64,000 nt of DNA from Chitinophaga sp. MM2321 (GTDB lineage Bacteria; Bacteroidota; Bacteroidia; Chitinophagales; Chitinophagaceae), in the NCBI RefSeq assembly GCF_964033635.1, contig NZ_OZ035533.1:6357001-6421000 (forward strand), written 5' to 3'. The notes below the pieces were generated by a model. It was not told where the DNA came from and did not search any database. It saw only the letters and a list, made by a program, of their open reading frames with translations. The translations under genes and the position numbers were made by a program. Below are positions 17,601-26,118 of this stretch, one piece after another (the first letter of the stretch is position 1; the number at the start of each line of letters is the position of its first letter).

Positions 17601-17956
17601 GTCCTTTCCCGTCGGTTTTTACTTATTCCCTTTTTTCCCGGTTATTCTTTTTCTCCTTTATCCGGGTTTTGAATAACACTCCTTTTTCGTTTACTGCACA
17701 TATCCGGATTTTAGACACGGTCAGTTTTCATCTTCCCCGACGGTTATTTTACTACTGGAACTGCTTAAAATGACTGTTTTTCACATATATCATTTATAAT
17801 CAGCACGTTATCTTTTTTATGACACATTATCATTAATCATGAAATGTTTTTGGGCCCTATACGTTAACCTTCCTTTTCGCTACGTTCCCTGTTTAAAATA
17901 CATCGTTCACTAAAATGTGACAACACTGTTTCCAAAAATAGGCCACCTTTGGTATA

Positions 17957-18020
17957 GGTTTTTCAATAAAGATATGGTTAAAATTTTTCGGGGCTGTAGT
18001 CTTGCAGCCCTGTTTTTTTT
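17957..18020 (+). ncRNA. Putative small RNA, repeated element copy B
   Basis: GGTTTTTCAATAAAGATATGG (first 20 bases from 17957 shown by position 17957-17977) is the shared block with a two-base insertion relative to copies A and D, then TTAAAATT. The hairpin GGGCTGTA-GTCT-TGCAGCCC (17991-18010) is followed by a T-rich tail. The stem sequence differs from copy A but remains paired. CACCTTTG (17944-17951), five bases before the GG, is the -7-like box. ATCGTTCAC (17902-17910) lies 55 bases upstream. Confidence 0.62.
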
Positions 18021-18139
18021 TCTACTACCCGAAGAACCATCTCCAGGTACAAATCCAACAAAAAGAAAAGTGAATAGCGAATAACGGAATTACATTGGAG
18101 ACGTATGTCGAATATGGTGTCCCTATACCTATAATATAA

Positions 18140-18186
18140 AAGGAAGAATTACGAATCAGGTTAATCCTGGTTCATAATTCTTCCTT
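18140..18186. terminator. Bidirectional hairpin before the dipeptidyl peptidase 3' end
   Basis: Arms of 21 bases (18140-18160 and 18166-18186) pair with one mismatch and one G-T pair around a short loop. It separates rightward transcription of element B from the leftward peptidase gene. Confidence 0.7.
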
Positions 18187-18203
18187 CTTCATTTCAGGGT
18201 ACT

Positions 18204-20351
18204 TTATTTCAGAAACTCCGCCGGATATGCCTTATCCAGCAGGTTATTGTAAATGAACCGGTATGTTTCACCGGCAGAATGCGCACTTTTTAAGCCTCCC
18301 CAACCGTGGCGCTCGCCAGGATAGAGCATCAGCTCAAAGTGTTTGTTAAGATTTTCCAGTTTGTCTACCAACTGAATACAGTGCTGCATATGTACATTAT
18401 CATCCATCGTACCGTGTACAATACGGATGAGGCCCTTATACTTGTCGGCATAAGTCATTACAGCGGTTGATCGGTAGCCTTCAGGGTTCTCTGCCGGCGT
18501 ATCCATGTAACGTTCTGTATAGTGGCTGTCATACAGTTTCCAGTCCGTAACGGCAAAGTTGGCCATGCCATGGGTGAATACTTCTGCCCCATAGGTGAGG
18601 GCCATACAAGTCATATATCCGCCAAAGCTGCCACCGGTCATACAGATCTTGCTGCTATCGGCCCAGGGCTGTGAACGGAGCCACCTGGCGGCGTCCATAT
18701 AATCTTCAATTTCATACTTCCCCATTTGCCGGTGGATGTAGTTCATCCCTGTTTTGCCCAGGTGCCCGCTGCTGCGGTTGTCGATCGCCACCTGGATCAC
18801 GCCTTCCTGTGCCCACCACTGTTGTACCAGGCTTTGTTTCCAGGTATCATAAACGGTTCCGGCATTAGGACCGCCATAAATGCTGATCAGGATAGGATAT
18901 TTTTTGCCGGGCTGCATATGCAGGGGCATAATGATGGTCATTGGTAATTCAAGACCATCACGGGTTTTGTAAGTTTTTAGCGCGGTTTTGGCCAGGTTGT
19001 ACTGCTCAAACCTGCTGCCTTTGCTGTCGCCCAGTTCACGTACCACCTTGCCATTATGATCCAGCAAAGCCATTTTAGCGGGTGTTTGCAGGTTGGAATA
19101 GGTAGTAATGAAGTATTTGCCGCCGGGCGCCATATTGATCACATGGTTATAAGGGCCGAAAGTAAGACGGGTGATCGCCCCTGTTTTCATACTAACCTTG
19201 TACAGATCAAAGCGCGTAGACGCTTCTTTGCGCGCTGTAAAGTAAATAACCTGGTTTTTTTCATCTGTCTGCAATACTTCTTTCACGGTCCAGTTGCCGG
19301 AGGTAAGCTGCTTTTTCAGGGAGCCATCCATATGATGGAGGTAGAGGTGCGACCAGCCTGTTCGATCGCTCTGCAACAGGAAACCCCGGCCATTTTGCAG
19401 GAAAGGAACTGCATCAAACCAGTCGATCCAGGTTTTCTGGTGCTCGTCATAGATTTCTTTTTTAACGCCGCTTTGCGGGTTAATGCTATATATTTTCAGG
19501 TTATCCTGTCCGCGGTTCATCCATTGCATCCACAGTTGCTTGCTATCGCTGGTCCAGAAAGGCATACCGAAATACTGGTCATCGTTTTCATTGAAATCGG
19601 CCCACACAGTGGCGCCACCTGCAACCGGTACTACACCCACTTTTACAGCCGGGTTAGGATCGCCGGCTTTGGGATAGCGGGTATTTTCCAGATAGCCATG
19701 CTGGCCTTTTTCGCTGTAGATCGGAAATACAGGCACTTTGGTATCATCAAAATGCATGTAGGCGATCTGACGGCTGTCCGGACTCCACCAGAAAGCGCGG
19801 TAATGCGTAGGACGGCCCAGGATTTCTTCATAATACACCCAGGAAGCCCAACCGTTGTATATCACATCGGTACCGTCGGTCGTGTAGCGGATCTCTTTTT
19901 TGGAAGCGATTTCAACACTGTAGAGGTCGTTGTTTCGGGTAAAGGCTACATATTTGCCATCGGGCGACAGCGTCGGATTTTTTTCGATAGCGGTATCGTT
20001 CGTCAGGCGGATGCTGTTGCCATCGGCATCTTTATAGAATACATCTTTTTCAAGAATACTTACACTGGGCCCGTCTACCGGTGCGGTATAAATAACAGCC
20101 TTACCGGTGCGGGCATTGATTTTCCAGGCTTGCATGCGGTCGGAAACCGGATCGGGACGCATTTCCAGGTAATGATCCGCATCGGTCCATTCCTTGATCA
20201 GCGGCAACGGTTTACTGATATGGGTGGGCTGTCCACGGAAAACCTGTTCAAATGTAAGATCCTGTTTTTCTTGTGCCCATAGTTGCGGCACCGTCAGCAG
20301 CAGCGCCGCGGCCGTTACGCAGATTGGTCTTAACCATTGTACACTTCTCAT
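18204..20351 (-). CDS. S9 family dipeptidyl peptidase IV-type protease
   Basis: 715 residues. The signal peptide ends near LWAQEK, so it is periplasmic or secreted. The N-terminal beta-propeller (DPPIV_N, about residues 90-430) precedes an alpha/beta hydrolase domain. The catalytic triad is visible: Ser575 in GGSFGGY, Asp in HGTMDDNVH (about residue 650) and His682 in GERHGW. The propeller motif YYEEILGRP carries the double glutamate that anchors the substrate N-terminus in DPP-IV, supporting removal of N-terminal X-Pro dipeptides. The gene stands alone. Confidence 0.93.
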   Translation of the reverse strand: MRSVQWLRPICVTAAALLLTVPQLWAQEKQDLTFEQVFRGQPTHISKPLPLIKEWTDADHYLEMRPDPVSDRMQAWKINARTGKAVIYTAPVDGPSVSILEKDVFYKDADGNSIRLTNDTAIEKNPTLSPDGKYVAFTRNNDLYSVEIASKKEIRYTTDGTDVIYNGWASWVYYEEILGRPTHYRAFWWSPDSRQIAYMHFDDTKVPVFPIYSEKGQHGYLENTRYPKAGDPNPAVKVGVVPVAGGATVWADFNENDDQYFGMPFWTSDSKQLWMQWMNRGQDNLKIYSINPQSGVKKEIYDEHQKTWIDWFDAVPFLQNGRGFLLQSDRTGWSHLYLHHMDGSLKKQLTSGNWTVKEVLQTDEKNQVIYFTARKEASTRFDLYKVSMKTGAITRLTFGPYNHVINMAPGGKYFITTYSNLQTPAKMALLDHNGKVVRELGDSKGSRFEQYNLAKTALKTYKTRDGLELPMTIIMPLHMQPGKKYPILISIYGGPNAGTVYDTWKQSLVQQWWAQEGVIQVAIDNRSSGHLGKTGMNYIHRQMGKYEIEDYMDAARWLRSQPWADSSKICMTGGSFGGYMTCMALTYGAEVFTHGMANFAVTDWKLYDSHYTERYMDTPAENPEGYRSTAVMTYADKYKGLIRIVHGTMDDNVHMQHCIQLVDKLENLNKHFELMLYPGERHGWGGLKSAHSAGETYRFIYNNLLDKAYPAEFLK

Positions 20352-20549
20352 AAGTTATAATCTCAGGTGTTTGTTGTTGACTGTTGGCGGGCGAAATTAA
20401 GCATAACTGAAAAAAAAGCAGGCAGAATTTCCATAAACGGAAGCGGCTACGAAACCGGTTTTAGGCGATTATCTACCAGATATGCAATAAATACCCTCGT
20501 CCTGTAAAACGCTATTATTTATAGCAGTGAAACAGGCTAACTTCATAAT

Positions 20550-20605
20550 GGTTTTCATAGGATATGGTCAAAAAATAAGAGGGTTGTAGTCTTACAACCC
20601 TTTTG
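20550..20605 (+). ncRNA. Putative small RNA, repeated element copy C
   Basis: GGTTTTCATAGGATATGGTC (20550-20569) is the shared block with one T fewer. The perfect 9-bp hairpin AGGGTTGTA-GTCT-TACAACCCT (20580-20601) is followed by TTTT. The -7-like box is weak (TAACTTCA, 20538-20545). The far-upstream ATCGTTCAC is only partly kept, near 20495. It lies between the divergent peptidase and lysS genes. The embedded ATG would give only MVKK then stop, arguing against a coding role. Confidence 0.6.
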
Positions 20606-20630
20606 CATGCAGATATTCCCCATAATCAGT

Positions 20631-20638
20631 TATTTTTG
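20631..20638 (+). promoter_or_regulatory. -7 element of lysS
   Basis: TATTTTTG is a perfect TAnnTTTG box 30 bases before the chosen lysS start and directly downstream of the copy C terminator. The nearest TTG (20603-20605) is 25 bases away, longer than usual. Confidence 0.5.
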
Positions 20639-20667
20639 CACTCCAATTGGCATTTACAACTAACTAC

Positions 20668-22176
20668 ATGACACAATTATCTGAGCAAGAGATTATACGC
20701 CGGGAAAAATTACAGGAGCTGCAAAACATGGGAATAGACCCCTATCCTGCAGCGGAGTACCCGGTTAATGATACTTCCGTTAACATAAAAACAAATTATT
20801 CGGAAGAAACAAAGGCGCAATTTCAGGAAGTATGCCTGGCTGGCCGAATCATGAGTGTACGTGATATGGGAAAGGCTGCATTTGCCGTTATACAGGACAA
20901 AGCAGGCCGTATCCAGATCTATATCCGCCGTGATGATATTTGCCCGGGAGAAGATAAATCCGGTTACGACACCGTTTTTAAGAAGCTGGTGGATATCGGC
21001 GACTTTATCGGGGTAAAAGGCTATGCCTTTATTACCAAAACAGGTGAAACCTCTATCCATGCTACAGAAATTACCATGCTGGCAAAAGCATTGCGCCCGC
21101 TGCCGGTAGTGAAGTCTGTAGAAGGACAGGTATTTGACGAAGTAACAGATCCTGAATTTAAATACCGTCAGCGTTATGTAGACCTGGTGATTAACCCGGA
21201 AGTGAGAGAGGTGTTCATCAAGCGCACCAAAATCATGCAAACCATCCGCGACTTTTATAACCACCTGGGCTACCTGGAAGTGGAAACACCTATCCTGCAA
21301 CCTATTCCCGGTGGCGCAACTGCGCGGCCATTTACTACGCATCATAACGCGCTGGACATGCCGCTGTATCTTCGGGTAGCCAACGAGTTATACCTGAAAC
21401 GCCTGATTGTTGGCGGTTTTGAAGGGGTATACGAATTTGCAAAAGATTTCCGTAATGAAGGGATGGACCGTACCCATAATCCGGAATTTACCGTAATGGA
21501 AATGTATGCCGCCTACAAGGATTATGAGTGGATGATGCGTACTACCGAAACATTGCTGGAAAAAATAGCCCTTACATTACACAACACCACGGAAGTACAG
21601 GTGGGTGATAAAGTGATCGACTTTAAAGCGCCTTTCCGCCGTGTGACCATGTTTGAAGCAATCCAGGAACATACCGGTGTTGATATTGCCGCTATGGATG
21701 AAGCACAGCTGCGCGAGGTGTGTAAGCAACTGGGTATTCACGTAGATCCGAAATTTGGTAAAGGCAAACTGATAGATGAAATTTTTGGCGAGAAATGTGA
21801 AGGCCATTATATCCAGCCTACTTTTATTACCGATTACCCGGTAGAAATGAGCCCGCTGACAAAGAAACACCGCAGCAAAGCTGGCCTGGTAGAACGTTTT
21901 GAGCTGATGGTGAATGGTAAGGAAATTGCCAACGCCTATAGTGAACTGAACGATCCTATTGATCAGCGTGAACGTTTTGAAGAGCAGGTGCAACTGATGG
22001 AACGTGGCGATGATGAGGCCATGTATATTGATTACGATTTCTTACGTGCCCTGGAATATGGTATGCCGCCTACCTCTGGTATTGGTATTGGGATCGACCG
22101 CTTAACAATGCTGATGACCAACCAACCGTCCATCCAGGATGTACTGTTCTTCCCGCAGATGAAGCAGGAGAAATAG
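20668..22176 (+). CDS. lysS: Lysyl-tRNA synthetase, class II
   Basis: 502 residues from ATG 20668; the TTG at 20647 would add seven residues and is less likely. The N-terminal OB-fold anticodon-binding domain (about 55-165, [23 protein letters not shown]) is followed by the class II catalytic core. Motif 2 is [15 protein letters not shown] and motif 3 is [14 protein letters not shown]. The internal [14 protein letters not shown] region is lysine-specific. Length and domain order match bacterial LysS. It charges tRNA-Lys. Confidence 0.96.
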   Translation: MTQLSEQEIIRREKLQELQNMGIDPYPAAEYPVNDTSVNIKTNYSEETKAQFQEVCLAGRIMSVRDMGKAAFAVIQDKAGRIQIYIRRDDICPGEDKSGYDTVFKKLVDIGDFIGVKGYAFITKTGETSIHATEITMLAKALRPLPVVKSVEGQVFDEVTDPEFKYRQRYVDLVINPEVREVFIKRTKIMQTIRDFYNHLGYLEVETPILQPIPGGATARPFTTHHNALDMPLYLRVANELYLKRLIVGGFEGVYEFAKDFRNEGMDRTHNPEFTVMEMYAAYKDYEWMMRTTETLLEKIALTLHNTTEVQVGDKVIDFKAPFRRVTMFEAIQEHTGVDIAAMDEAQLREVCKQLGIHVDPKFGKGKLIDEIFGEKCEGHYIQPTFITDYPVEMSPLTKKHRSKAGLVERFELMVNGKEIANAYSELNDPIDQRERFEEQVQLMERGDDEAMYIDYDFLRALEYGMPPTSGIGIGIDRLTMLMTNQPSIQDVLFFPQMKQEK

Positions 22177-22201
22177 ATTTTATTTTATACAGATTTTTAT
22201 A

Positions 22202-22243
22202 AATAACAAAGCAGCAAGGTGTTTTCCTTTGCTGCTTTGTTAT
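22202..22243 (+). terminator. Terminator hairpin after lysS
   Basis: AATAACAAAGCAGCAA (22202-22217) pairs with TTGCTGCTTTGTTATT, ending at 22243. The stem is 16 bp and A/T-rich at its base, so it may work in both directions. Confidence 0.8.
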
Positions 22244-22348
22244 TTACAGCCTTTCCGGCCGGTAAAACTTTGCCTGAAATAATCGCTCATTTACCGTTTC
22301 ACATCGTTAACTTTAAGTAGTGCTTCATTGTATCTTAAAATTAGCCAC

Positions 22349-23182
22349 ATGAAAACGATCTTAGTCCCCACTGATTTTTCTGATACCGCATATAACGCCG
22401 CCACTTATGCATTGGCGTTAGCGCCACAGCTGGGCGTAGCCCGCATTGTACTTTACCATGCGTATGAGCTGATCGTTCCCATCCCGGATGTACCTACCGT
22501 AGTGCCGATGGTAAATCCGGATGATCTGAGAGACGCCAGCCTGGAAGGTCTGGAAAAGATGAAAAAAGAACTGACTGCGTTGCTCTCTCCCGGCCTTACT
22601 ATTGTAACCCGGGCCGATAATACCCTGTTGGCCGCCACTATCGATGATGTATGCCGCCAGGAAGAAGCAGATATGATTATAATGGGTATCACCGGTGGCA
22701 GCAAGATGGAAGAAATCCTGGTTGGCTCCAACACTATTGATGTAGTAAAACATACCAGTTGCCCGGTATTCGTGGTTCCTGGTGCCGCAAAATATAAACC
22801 CATCCAGAAAATAGTATTTGCCTGCGATCTGCGCAAAGTGGCTGATACTACGCCGGTAGCACCCCTCAAAAGGTTGCTGTCTGTTTTTAAAGCCGAGCTG
22901 CATGTAATCAATATTGATCATGAAAGCCGGCACTTTACAACAGATACCCCTTTCGAAACACTGATGCTGGATACTTTACTGGAAGATTATCAACCTGAAT
23001 ATCATTTCATTGATAATCCTAATATTGTACAGGGGATTGTAGAATTTGCAGAAAGTATTCATGCCGATCTCATCCTTACCATTCCAAAAAAACACGGATT
23101 GTTCGAAAGTATCTTCAAACGGAGCCATACTTCAAAGCTGGCCTATCAAACCCATATACCTTTGCTCACAATACACGAATAA
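22349..23182 (+). CDS. Tandem universal stress protein
   Basis: 277 residues with two UspA-like domains. The first (1-145) starts MKTILVPTDFSDTAYNAATYAL and ends with the nucleotide-binding pattern GITGGSKMEEILVGSNTIDVVKHTSCPVFVVP, matching the GX2GX9GS ATP-binding signature. The second (about 150-277) is more degenerate, ending SKLAYQTHIPLLTI. The start at 22349 is preferred to a TTG at 22328 because it matches the family. Tandem Usp proteins are common in Bacteroidota and their targets are not predictable. Confidence 0.9.
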   Translation: MKTILVPTDFSDTAYNAATYALALAPQLGVARIVLYHAYELIVPIPDVPTVVPMVNPDDLRDASLEGLEKMKKELTALLSPGLTIVTRADNTLLAATIDDVCRQEEADMIIMGITGGSKMEEILVGSNTIDVVKHTSCPVFVVPGAAKYKPIQKIVFACDLRKVADTTPVAPLKRLLSVFKAELHVINIDHESRHFTTDTPFETLMLDTLLEDYQPEYHFIDNPNIVQGIVEFAESIHADLILTIPKKHGLFESIFKRSHTSKLAYQTHIPLLTIHE

Positions 23183-23221
23183 TTTATACTTTTGATACAT
23201 ATTAATATTCATTTTAACGCT

Positions 23222-23965
23222 ATGCTGAAAAGAACAATGTTGGTACTGCTGGGTGTATTTTGCTTACAGGCCAGCCAGGCGCAGTTCCTGAAAAAACTGG
23301 GTGACAAACTTGGCACTAAAACGACGACTACTTCCGGAACAACTGCTACCGGCACAAATATTACAGAATCAGAAGCTGGTTCTGCTATTAAAGAGGCATT
23401 ATCAAAAGGGGTAACCGCAGGTATTGCCAAACTGAATAAAACAGACGGTTTTTTTGGTAGTGATATCTACAAATTATTATTGCCGCCGGATGCCGTGAAA
23501 ATTGGTAACACGCTCCGCTCCATAGGTTTGGGTAGCCAGGTGGATAAAGCTATCCTGCAAATAAACCGTTCTGCTGAAAAGGCAATGGGTTATGCAGCAC
23601 CTATCTTTGTAAATGCCATCAAACAAATGACGCTGACAGATGCATTGAACCTTGTAAAAGGGGGTAATAATTCGGCTACAGAATTTTTCAAAAGTAAAAC
23701 CACAGATCAGCTGAAATCCGCTTTTTCGCCTGTGGTGAAGAAATCACTGGATAGTACCAGCGCCACCCGTTATTATACTGATATCGTAACTACCTACAAT
23801 AAACTGCCAACTTCTTTTAACAAGGTAAATCCTGATTTGCAGGATTACGTAACCACCATGGCTGTAACCGCGCTGTTTGACCAGATCGGTAAAGAAGAAG
23901 CCGCCATCCGCGCCAACCCTGCCGCGAGAACAACGGACTTATTGAAGAAGGTTTTCGGTAAATAA
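23222..23965 (+). CDS. DUF4197 domain protein, exported
   Basis: 247 residues from ATG 23222, with a signal peptide ending near QASQAQ. A Thr-rich linker follows, then a DUF4197 domain covering most of the mature protein, with GLGSQVDKAILQINRSAEKA and ITEQEA-like regular helices. The function of DUF4197 is unknown; proteins of this family are periplasmic. The stop codon is followed at once by a 51-bp inverted repeat. Confidence 0.83.
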   Translation: MLKRTMLVLLGVFCLQASQAQFLKKLGDKLGTKTTTTSGTTATGTNITESEAGSAIKEALSKGVTAGIAKLNKTDGFFGSDIYKLLLPPDAVKIGNTLRSIGLGSQVDKAILQINRSAEKAMGYAAPIFVNAIKQMTLTDALNLVKGGNNSATEFFKSKTTDQLKSAFSPVVKKSLDSTSATRYYTDIVTTYNKLPTSFNKVNPDLQDYVTTMAVTALFDQIGKEEAAIRANPAARTTDLLKKVFGK

Positions 23966-24077
23966 TTTAGGGATTTTTTGATTTACGAATTTAGGAATTT
24001 GAAATGCAGCGAAGATTATTGCGTAGATCTTCGCTGCATTTCAAATTCCTAAATTCGTAAATCAAAAAATCCCTAAA
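23966..24077. repeat. Perfect 51-bp inverted repeat between convergent genes
   Basis: The arms 23966-24016 and 24027-24077 are exact reverse complements with a ten-base loop. The left arm starts on the base after the DUF4197 stop codon. The right arm ends two bases inside the reading frame end of the opposing flavin reductase, covering its stop. It can act as a terminator in both directions. Confidence 0.9.
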
Positions 24078-24951
24078 TACTCAGTAGTACCTGCCACGCT
24101 GCATCCACCTTTCCTTCGTCCAGCAGTTTTTTTGCATGATAGTGTAGTTCCTGCTCCATTTCTGCCGGGGTAATGCTATAATACTGGATAATATTTTTGA
24201 GATGATCATCCTGGTAAGATGGATCTATAAACGGGATGCTGTTTACATTGCCCAGTTGCCCGAGGTTATTACCGCTGAGGATATGACTGTTGCGGATAGC
24301 TAACGGTAAGGCATCTACGCCGATGCCCAGGCTGGTATTAGGCTTGGGTACTTCAAATACGGCGTTGCCGGAAGCGCGGCAATAGTAGTCGCCGCCCATG
24401 CGGGCTACGAGGTCAATTTTATGCGGATCTATTTTACCGTTGCTGTCGAGGATACTTTCATCGATATGCAGCATTACTACCTCGCAAATTACCAGGTTGC
24501 CGGCGCCGCCGCCCTGTCCGGTTGCTATAATCTCCTTTACCACACATTCCAGTTGCACCGGGCTCTCTTTTACCCGGAAAGGTTTTACTTTTTCAGATGG
24601 CAGCGCAGTAAATCCTGCTTTCTCAAATTCATTCACCCCTGCCGGGTATTCGCAGCTGGCCAGCGAGATTTGCTGTACCATGCTATAGCTTACCACATTG
24701 ATCACCACTTCGCGGGTAGCCGATACATTTTCCAGCGTATGCTTGGTTGTATTATCACGCACCCTGCGGGAAGGTGAAAAGATCAGCGTAGGCGGGTTGG
24801 AACCGAATACATTAAAGAAACTGAAGGGCGACAAATTAGGCCGGCCATCCCGATCCATTGTACTGGCAAAGCAAATAGGCCGCGGCGCGATGGCGCCCAG
24901 CAGATAAGCATGCAGCTCGCTGGTCTTTATTTCTGTAGGATTCACCTGCAT
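24073..24951 (-). CDS. Flavin reductase-like FMN-binding split-barrel protein
   Basis: 292 residues. The N-terminal half (about 10-190) is a flavin reductase-like domain, with the FMN-binding pattern PRPICFASTMDRDGRPNLSPFSFFNVFGSNPPTLIFSPS. The C-terminal 100 residues are specific to this Bacteroidota subgroup and include YYCRASGNAVFEVPKP. It starts two bases after the FAH-family gene ends, so the two form one transcript. Together they suggest a catabolic step on an aromatic or keto acid, but no substrate can be assigned. Confidence 0.88.
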   Translation of the reverse strand: MQVNPTEIKTSELHAYLLGAIAPRPICFASTMDRDGRPNLSPFSFFNVFGSNPPTLIFSPSRRVRDNTTKHTLENVSATREVVINVVSYSMVQQISLASCEYPAGVNEFEKAGFTALPSEKVKPFRVKESPVQLECVVKEIIATGQGGGAGNLVICEVVMLHIDESILDSNGKIDPHKIDLVARMGGDYYCRASGNAVFEVPKPNTSLGIGVDALPLAIRNSHILSGNNLGQLGNVNSIPFIDPSYQDDHLKNIIQYYSITPAEMEQELHYHAKKLLDEGKVDAAWQVLLSI

Positions 24952-24953
24952 GA

Positions 24954-25967
24954 CTATACGTTTTTCCTGAGCGCCAGTATGGAGAAGTCGGAATCCTCTT
25001 TAATAATTGTATTGGTGAGGGTACCCAGTCCTTCTACTTCCATTTCTACCACATCGCCGGGTTGCAGCCATTGTTCAGTATAATTAGCGTCATTGCTTTT
25101 GCCGGTGCCGTTTAGTTCCAGGAAGCAGCCGGTACCTACGGTGCCACTGCCTATAATGTCGCCGGGAAGGATGTTTACGCCATATGCGCAGCGTTCTACA
25201 ATTTCGGCAAAGGTCCAGTCCATATCACCCATATTGCCTTCACTTACCTGGATGCCATTGACCTTACAGGTCATTTTCAATTGAAAGGCGTTGCCGGTAT
25301 GACCGGGTTTAGCCGGAATTTTAAAGGCGTCCAGTTCATCTGCTGTTACCAGCATTGGGCCGATAACCGTGCTGAAATCTTTTCCCTTGGCAGGTCCCAG
25401 GTTGAGCTTCATTTCTTCCAATTGAAGGGTACGTGCGCTCAGATCGTTCATGATCATGTAACCGCCTATGTAGTCATCAGCTTCTGCTGCGGTAATATTG
25501 CGCCCGGGTTTACAGATGACAATAGCTGTTTCCAGTTCAAAGTCCAGTTTTTCGAAATGGTCGGGCATGCAGCTAACATCGCCGGGACCTTGTATAGCAT
25601 TGTGGTTGGTGAAATAAAAGATAGGGTACTGATCAAACTCGGGGATCATATCTGCTTTACGGTTGCGCCTTGCTGCAGCCACATGTTGCCGGAAAGCGTA
25701 ACCATCGCGGCAGGAGGTAGGGAATGGTACAGGAGATAATATCTGCACGCTTTCTACAGGAATGCCATTGGCAGAACCAGGATGCTTGCCGGCTTTGAGG
25801 CTTTCATCTGCATGTTTGGCAATGTCAATCACATCTTCCCACATCATTAAAAACATACCCATATTGTTGGGTAATTCCGGATGCAACTCCTGTGTATTAT
25901 ACAACAGTCCAGCTACTAAAATCGCCAGCTGGTCTGTTTCTTCTCTTAAATAACTTACAAGTTTCAT
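24954..25967 (-). CDS. Fumarylacetoacetate hydrolase family protein
   Basis: 337 residues with a C-terminal FAH fold. The metal-binding acidic residues are in DFELETAIVI and GYMIMNDLSAR, followed by KGKDFSTVIGPMLV. The GTVGTGCFLELNGTG motif and the ending WLQPGDVVEMEVEGLGTLTN are typical. Such enzymes cleave C-C bonds in 2-keto acids such as fumarylpyruvate or acylpyruvates. Pairing with the downstream flavin reductase is frequent in Bacteroidota. The true substrate is unknown. Confidence 0.88.
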   Translation of the reverse strand: MKLVSYLREETDQLAILVAGLLYNTQELHPELPNNMGMFLMMWEDVIDIAKHADESLKAGKHPGSANGIPVESVQILSPVPFPTSCRDGYAFRQHVAAARRNRKADMIPEFDQYPIFYFTNHNAIQGPGDVSCMPDHFEKLDFELETAIVICKPGRNITAAEADDYIGGYMIMNDLSARTLQLEEMKLNLGPAKGKDFSTVIGPMLVTADELDAFKIPAKPGHTGNAFQLKMTCKVNGIQVSEGNMGDMDWTFAEIVERCAYGVNILPGDIIGSGTVGTGCFLELNGTGKSNDANYTEQWLQPGDVVEMEVEGLGTLTNTIIKEDSDFSILALRKNV

Positions 25968-26081
25968 AGTTTCGTTATTGTGGCTGATGTATGAATGGCC
26001 AAATATAAGAATGGCGCGCTGAATATGCAGATTTATTGAATAAAAGCGATGTGAAAAGGTGGGAAAGACATGAATAGCCGG

Positions 26082-26100
26082 CTAAATATTTTATATTTAG
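26082..26100. promoter_or_regulatory. 19-bp palindrome upstream of the serine hydrolase
   Basis: CTAAATAT-TTT-ATATTTAG is a perfect palindrome 18 bases before the ATG at 26119, in the 151-base divergent region shared with the FAH gene. It could be an operator or a short hairpin. No regulator gene is adjacent. Confidence 0.45.
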
Positions 26101-26118
26101 AAAACAGAACCGCCTCCT

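Larger units (their letters stand above)
17329..18139. other. AT-rich gene-free region carrying two copies of the repeated RNA-like element
   Basis: About 810 bases without a convincing gene between csaA and the convergent dipeptidyl peptidase unit. It holds element copies A and B (listed separately), about 420 bases apart in the same orientation. Between them (17601-17880) I see only AT-rich sequence with pyrimidine runs and no further recognisable element. Confidence 0.7.

Noticed and set aside
17553..17700. Short reading frames beginning MVKI inside the small RNA elements
   Set aside because: The ATG in GGATATGG opens frames in copies A, B and D (D gives a 16-residue peptide), but copy C gives only MVKK then stop. 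The peptides differ after four residues, while the RNA stems stay paired, so RNA structure explains the conservation better.
19056..20282. 408-residue open frame antisense to the dipeptidyl peptidase gene
   Set aside because: No recognisable motif, and it mirrors a strongly supported coding gene; it reflects codon bias.
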